From Chrysogorgia sp. JL179-B06 (Eukaryota; Cnidaria; Anthozoa; Scleralcyonacea; Chrysogorgiidae), in assembly GCA_035772405.1 (NCBI GenBank), contig JAYKKM010000143.1, positions 1,827,501 to 1,891,500 of the forward strand: DNA of 64,000 nucleotides, in the 5' to 3' direction. The translations under genes and the position numbers were made by a program. Positions 61,100-64,000 of the stretch are shown here, piece after piece. The stretch's first letter is position 1; each line of letters starts with the position of its first letter. The notes under the pieces were generated by a model. The model had not been told where the DNA came from, searched no databases, and worked only from the letters and a program-made list of their open reading frames with translations.

Positions 61100-62262
61100 G
61101 CATCCGGGACGACACTGGCACACTGGTGAAACCGATGTGGATGAAAGTGATTCAGATGAAAGAGAAGATGTAGATGATACTGTTGTGGACGAAAGTGATT
61201 CAGATGAAAGAGACCCTGATGAAGACGAAGAATCTGAAGAAATAGAAAATCGTGATCGGCAAGACAATGATGAATACCAAAATTCGTTTAATGCTTCGGA
61301 CGAAGACTCGCATGAAAGTGACCATTACATTACGCAAATTCCACGGAATGAACCTCATAATCCAACAAAAATTAGATTACCCAAGTATCGCTATTTCCTG
61401 AGAAGCCGACCTTATTGATGTAAACATTTGAATTGAAATAAATACTTTTTAAACTCTATATCTGTCTCGGAACATCCCGTTCCACAAATATGACTTAATG
61501 CTGAGGCCACTCCCATACCCGTTATTTAGGACAATATGAGGACTATTTAGGACTACAGGAGGACTATTTAGGACAATAGGATGACTATTTAAGACTACAA
61601 GAGGACTACAAGTACCCCATAATACCCCCAGAGTACCCATAAACATCCCTCCACCCGGTAAACTATCCAATACGGTAAACGCAATAAACTACGATGAAAC
61701 ACTGTAAATAAAGTATTGGCTCTGTATTACCTTCAAGCATTTATAAGCACGGTTCTTGTTATTAATTTGAGTCACGCCATGCTTACATCGCAATGGTTGT
61801 CGTGGGCGAAAATATGTTTAGACGCTTCCGGCCCGAATAAATGTCCATCGAGACATTTGAGACGTTGTTTATTTTGTCGCCCAAATAGCTTTGAAACGTC
61901 GATACGGTGAGTGGAACGCTGACTTTTTCGCGCAATTCGTAAGCAAGTTCGCCAATGTCTTCGATAACCTTTAATCATACTTTAATGTATGGATAGCGTT
62001 CATCGTTTTGGCTGACAGAGATTGCGGGGGTTTGTCATTAGATTGCGACATTGCGTGATGGTATTTTTAGACGTTGCTTCTCATTAATCCCAATTTATCT
62101 AGTTAATATAAATCGGCGCTATTTGTCTAGGTTTGCGATCACGTTCGTTTTCTTCCCGTCCCACCGCTCGCCATCCCGACATAAATGCTGTAATCGAGAA
62201 CGTGTCGTTCGACTAGATCACTCGTTCGATTTCGTCTAAGACTCTTTCGACAGTCAGTCGCT
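61075..62262 (+). repeat. Right arm of internal inverted duplication
   Basis: Mirror of 58,079-59,360. It lacks a stretch of roughly 50 bp present in the left arm just after QSPS (left residues PAISDSPEDYF), which creates the frame break near 61,075-61,100. A broken accessory gene lies in it on the minus strand (about 62,075-61,770). Confidence 0.8.
61137..61418 (+). pseudogene. Acidic-tail segment (right-arm copy)
   Basis: 93 codons, DVDESDSDEREDVDDTVV repeated once then DPDEDEESEEIENRDRQD, NSFNASDEDSHESDH and KIRLPKYRYFLRSRPY, stop TGA near 61,416. Identical in sequence to the left-arm copy across this stretch. It is the natural C-terminal end of the ATPase/Gln-rich frame but is separated from it by the deletion near 61,075. 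Confidence 0.6.
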
Positions 62263-62454
62263 TTCTAGACATGAACGGCAGCGAAATGGGATACTCGAGT
62301 TGAGTCAAACTCATAATGAACCACACGACCAAGTAAATTAACAAGGACCTGGTATAAACGTTTCAGGACATTAGTTATACCCCGCACTTGCAAATCATTC
62401 AACTATTAAATAATTATTTACAAACACACAAAATGCGAGGGATTATTGCCAATA

Positions 62455-62604
62455 TGCGTGAGTCACGGCGGCTGTGCGTCCCGCGTGAGTCACGGCGGCT
62501 GTGCGTCACGCGTGAGTCACGCTCAGCATGACGTGCGTTGCTCGACCAATCAGCGCGCGGCGGCATCCCTTTGGGAGCTATATGGGGGGGGGGGGCTACC
62601 TACT
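62455..62604. repeat. Right terminal inverted repeat of small element
   Basis: GTGAGTCACGGCGGCTGTGCGTC tandem, then CATGACGTGCGTTGCTCGACC, CAGCGCGCGGCGGCATCCC, a G-run and TACCTACT. Mirror of 56,203-56,425. Confidence 0.8.
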
Positions 62605-62651
62605 GTCGCGGGTTCAATTCCAGCCGGAAGGCCTTGAAGATGCATTTTTCG

Positions 62652-62707
<56 letters not shown>

Positions 62708-62989
62708 CCTATAATATACCAGAATCTTATCCCGGCATTATCACCGTTATATGCAGGACTCGTGACTAGGCTCTCGGCAACGGCTTCCGTAGCTCAGTGT
62801 CAGAGCACTGCACTAGCATCGCAGGGTCGCGGGTTCAATTCCTGACCGGAAGGCCGCTAAGTTGCATTTTTCGCAACTGGTCCCGGTTAGGTCTTAAAAT
62901 GTATATATTTCCACACTCGAAATTTTCCTTCACCATAAATCCTTAGTACCTGTTGTTCAATCGAGTGAAATGCCCAATATTACCTATTA

Positions 62990-62990
<1 letters not shown>
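62605..62990 (+). repeat. tRNA-Ala-like array resumes, with (TA)n
   Basis: Begins GTCGCGGGTTCAATTCCAGCC, the exact continuation of the unit interrupted at 56,202, then is cut by (TA)n at 62,655-62,705. A further diverged unit follows at about 62,760-62,985; its A box lacks one base (CAGTGTCAGAG). Confidence 0.85.
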
Positions 62991-63016
<26 letters not shown>

Positions 63017-63022
<6 letters not shown>

Positions 63023-63190
63023 CAAAGTGAAAAGGTGGTAAACTGCCAATAATTTAGTGACGAGATACTGACGTTTCGAGCGGAGCCCTTCATCAGAGTA
63101 AGATCTTACTCTGATGAAGGGCTCCGCTCGAAACGTCAGTATCTCGTCACTAAATTCTTGGCAGTTTACCACCTTTTCACTTTGCTATAT
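63017..63190. repeat. Perfect-looking palindrome with hammerhead-like cores on both strands
   Basis: Arms of about 85 bp (AGCAAAGTGAAAAGGTGGTAAACTGCC and GGCAGTTTACCACCTTTTCACTTTGCT) meet at AAGATCTT near 63,104. Each strand reads TACT-CTGATGA-AGGGCTCCGCTC-GAAAC-GTC-AGTA (plus 63,107-63,141; minus 63,100-63,066). Stem I (TACT/AGTA) pairs perfectly, stem II is short and imperfect, and stem III is only two bases, as in Penelope hammerheads thought to act as dimers. Ribozyme activity is less certain than for 52,119. Confidence 0.6.
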
Positions 63191-63289
63191 ACACTTAACA
63201 CTGTCTAATGTATTGTCGCTAGTATCACGCTTTATGCGATCATCAGGCAACTGACAGATCGTGTTCCACTATTCTTAACATATACTGGC

Positions 63290-64000
63290 TATGACCTATG
63301 TCATTATGTTGATTTGGTGTCTAGTTACATGTCGGCACTTCGAGAAAAATTCTGATCGTTTGTTTAGGAAATGTTTCTTCTTTGCCTTCATTAAAAGTAA
63401 TTTCTCCTCCAGGCACAAATTGCATCTTTTCGACCCAGGTTTATATGCCGCAACTCGTTTGATTATAGACCACTTAATGCTGAAGTCTTTGCTCTCTTTC
63501 TTCAGATTCCAAACATGTTTGGACAATTCAGTGTCGTTTGAATATTTTATGTTTCGAAAAGACTTCAAGTGGTTTCCATATCTTTGCTTAAACTCGTTAG
63601 CTGTAATGCCGATGTAGCTTTTCCTTTCTCCGTTGTCTTTCGTTGTTGCGTCGGCCTGGTAAACGACGCTCTTTGTTAAGCATTTTCCAGTGGTTGGTCA
63701 TTCATCCGGTCGTCGACAATTGCATGTGCGGGTGTCGTGTTGTTTTGTTTAGCGTCTCGAGTCAGGATACGTTTGTTGTGTTTGTTAATAAATCTTTTCA
63801 TATTCCCCATCCAACTGTAACTTATTCGTACTGTGTGGCGGTTAAATAGTTTGTGTATTATGTTTCGCCGTCGTTTGTTTTGTGTTTGGGAATTCACGTT
63901 ACGTTGTGTTGGTTCGTATGTTAAGTTTGTGTTAAAGTTGCTTTGTTTGAGAGCGTCATTGTAAAGAGAGGAGGCTGCATGGAACGTTTCTTCGTCGCAC
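63290..64000 (-). pseudogene. Penelope-like retroelement, RT C-terminus plus GIY-YIG endonuclease, truncated by window end
   Basis: Minus strand from 64,000: AASSLYNDALKQSNFNTN, HKLFNRHTVRISYSWMGNMK (RT thumb region), then after an in-frame stop near 63,700 a Cys-containing linker (GKCLTKSVVYQADATTKD). The endonuclease follows: KSYIGITANEFKQRYGNHLK, YSNDTELSKHVWNLKKESKD, RCNLCLEEKLLLMKAKKKHF, NKRSEFFSKCRHVTRHQ. Part of the RT/linker region (the usual FNPPxSxNV stretch) is missing. The 3' flank leads to the palindrome at 63,017-63,190, as expected for this element type. Related to, but clearly diverged from, the copy at 52.7 kb. Confidence 0.8.

Larger units (their letters stand above)
56203..62604. 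mobile_element. Small Polinton-class element, 6.4 kb
   Basis: Ends AGTAGTAGGTA... and ...TACCTACT, with poly-C/G runs and then a long matching block (CATATAGCTCCCAAAGGGATGCC, GCGCGCTGATTGGTCGAGCAACG, CATGCTGAGCG) as inverted repeats. The 6-bp target duplication is GTCGCG. Recognisable content is one packaging ATPase with zinc finger, an unknown gene of 142 residues and two inverted, partly broken copies of accessory genes. No polB, integrase, capsid or protease is seen, so it is probably non-autonomous or heavily deleted. Confidence 0.85.

Noticed and set aside
63296..63617. Plus-strand frame at 63,291-63,617
   Set aside because: Antisense to the Penelope GIY-YIG end, which has the recognisable motifs.

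Overview
The window is a repeat-rich, AT-rich metazoan nuclear sequence, most likely from a cnidarian (coral- or anemone-like). That placement is an inference from the style of gene families and transposons, which I recall from anthozoan genomes. Host genes have introns with GT/AG borders, and long (TA)n tracts are common. Bacterial features such as rRNA, operons and CRISPR arrays are absent. Very little of the 64 kb is ordinary host gene. Two host-type loci stand out: a short, intact three-exon P2X7-C-terminal-like gene (4.9-5.8 kb, minus strand) and two exons of an ABCC/MRP transporter (44.35-44.91 and 51.62-51.76 kb). The intron between those two exons holds a decayed BEL/Pao retrotransposon. 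Several other loci are broken genes: a THAP-domain protein (1.3-4.6 kb), a transposase-like integrase-core protein with one nonsense codon (9.7-11.0 kb), a HECT-like gene with one nonsense codon (13.3-14.4 kb), and a Cys-rich fragment (37.3-38.6 kb).

The centrepiece is a full-length Maverick/Polinton, 17,768-34,763 (about 17.0 kb). It is bounded by a 6-bp target duplication GGTTGA and by inverted termini beginning AGTAGTATAGAAAG. Each terminus is also a foldback hairpin. The left half is read leftward: packaging ATPase, major capsid protein, a membrane/coiled-coil protein, chromodomain integrase and a probable penton. The middle is read rightward: structural and fibre-like proteins, a Bro-N/nuclease fusion, a string of tiny membrane and coiled-coil genes, a VLTF3-like zinc-ribbon factor and a small zinc finger. 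The right end is filled by a 1,413-codon protein-primed-type DNA polymerase B read inward. Nearly every gene is preceded at once by a TATAGTATA-like box. All large genes are open; one small membrane-protein gene is frameshifted. No adenain-type protease was recognised.

A second, much smaller element occupies 56,203-62,604 (6.4 kb). It also has a 6-bp duplication (GTCGCG) and termini beginning AGTAGTA. It sits inside one unit of a tRNA-Ala-like tandem array (53.5-56.2 and 62.6-63.0 kb), so the intact neighbouring units show the empty site. It carries a C2H2-zinc-finger packaging ATPase, an unknown 142-residue gene and two inverted copies of an acidic-tail gene on arms of about 1.2 kb. I see no polymerase, integrase or capsid gene in it. 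The best explanation is a reduced or non-autonomous Polinton-class element that may borrow integrase from an element like the first one.

The rest is repeats. There are two Penelope-like element 3' ends (52.1-53.3 kb, arranged as a palindrome of about 1.1 kb, and 63.0-64.0 kb). The first carries a convincing hammerhead ribozyme fold at 52,119-52,180 (minus). There are also foldback elements, dispersed repeat pairs, minisatellites and long TA microsatellites.
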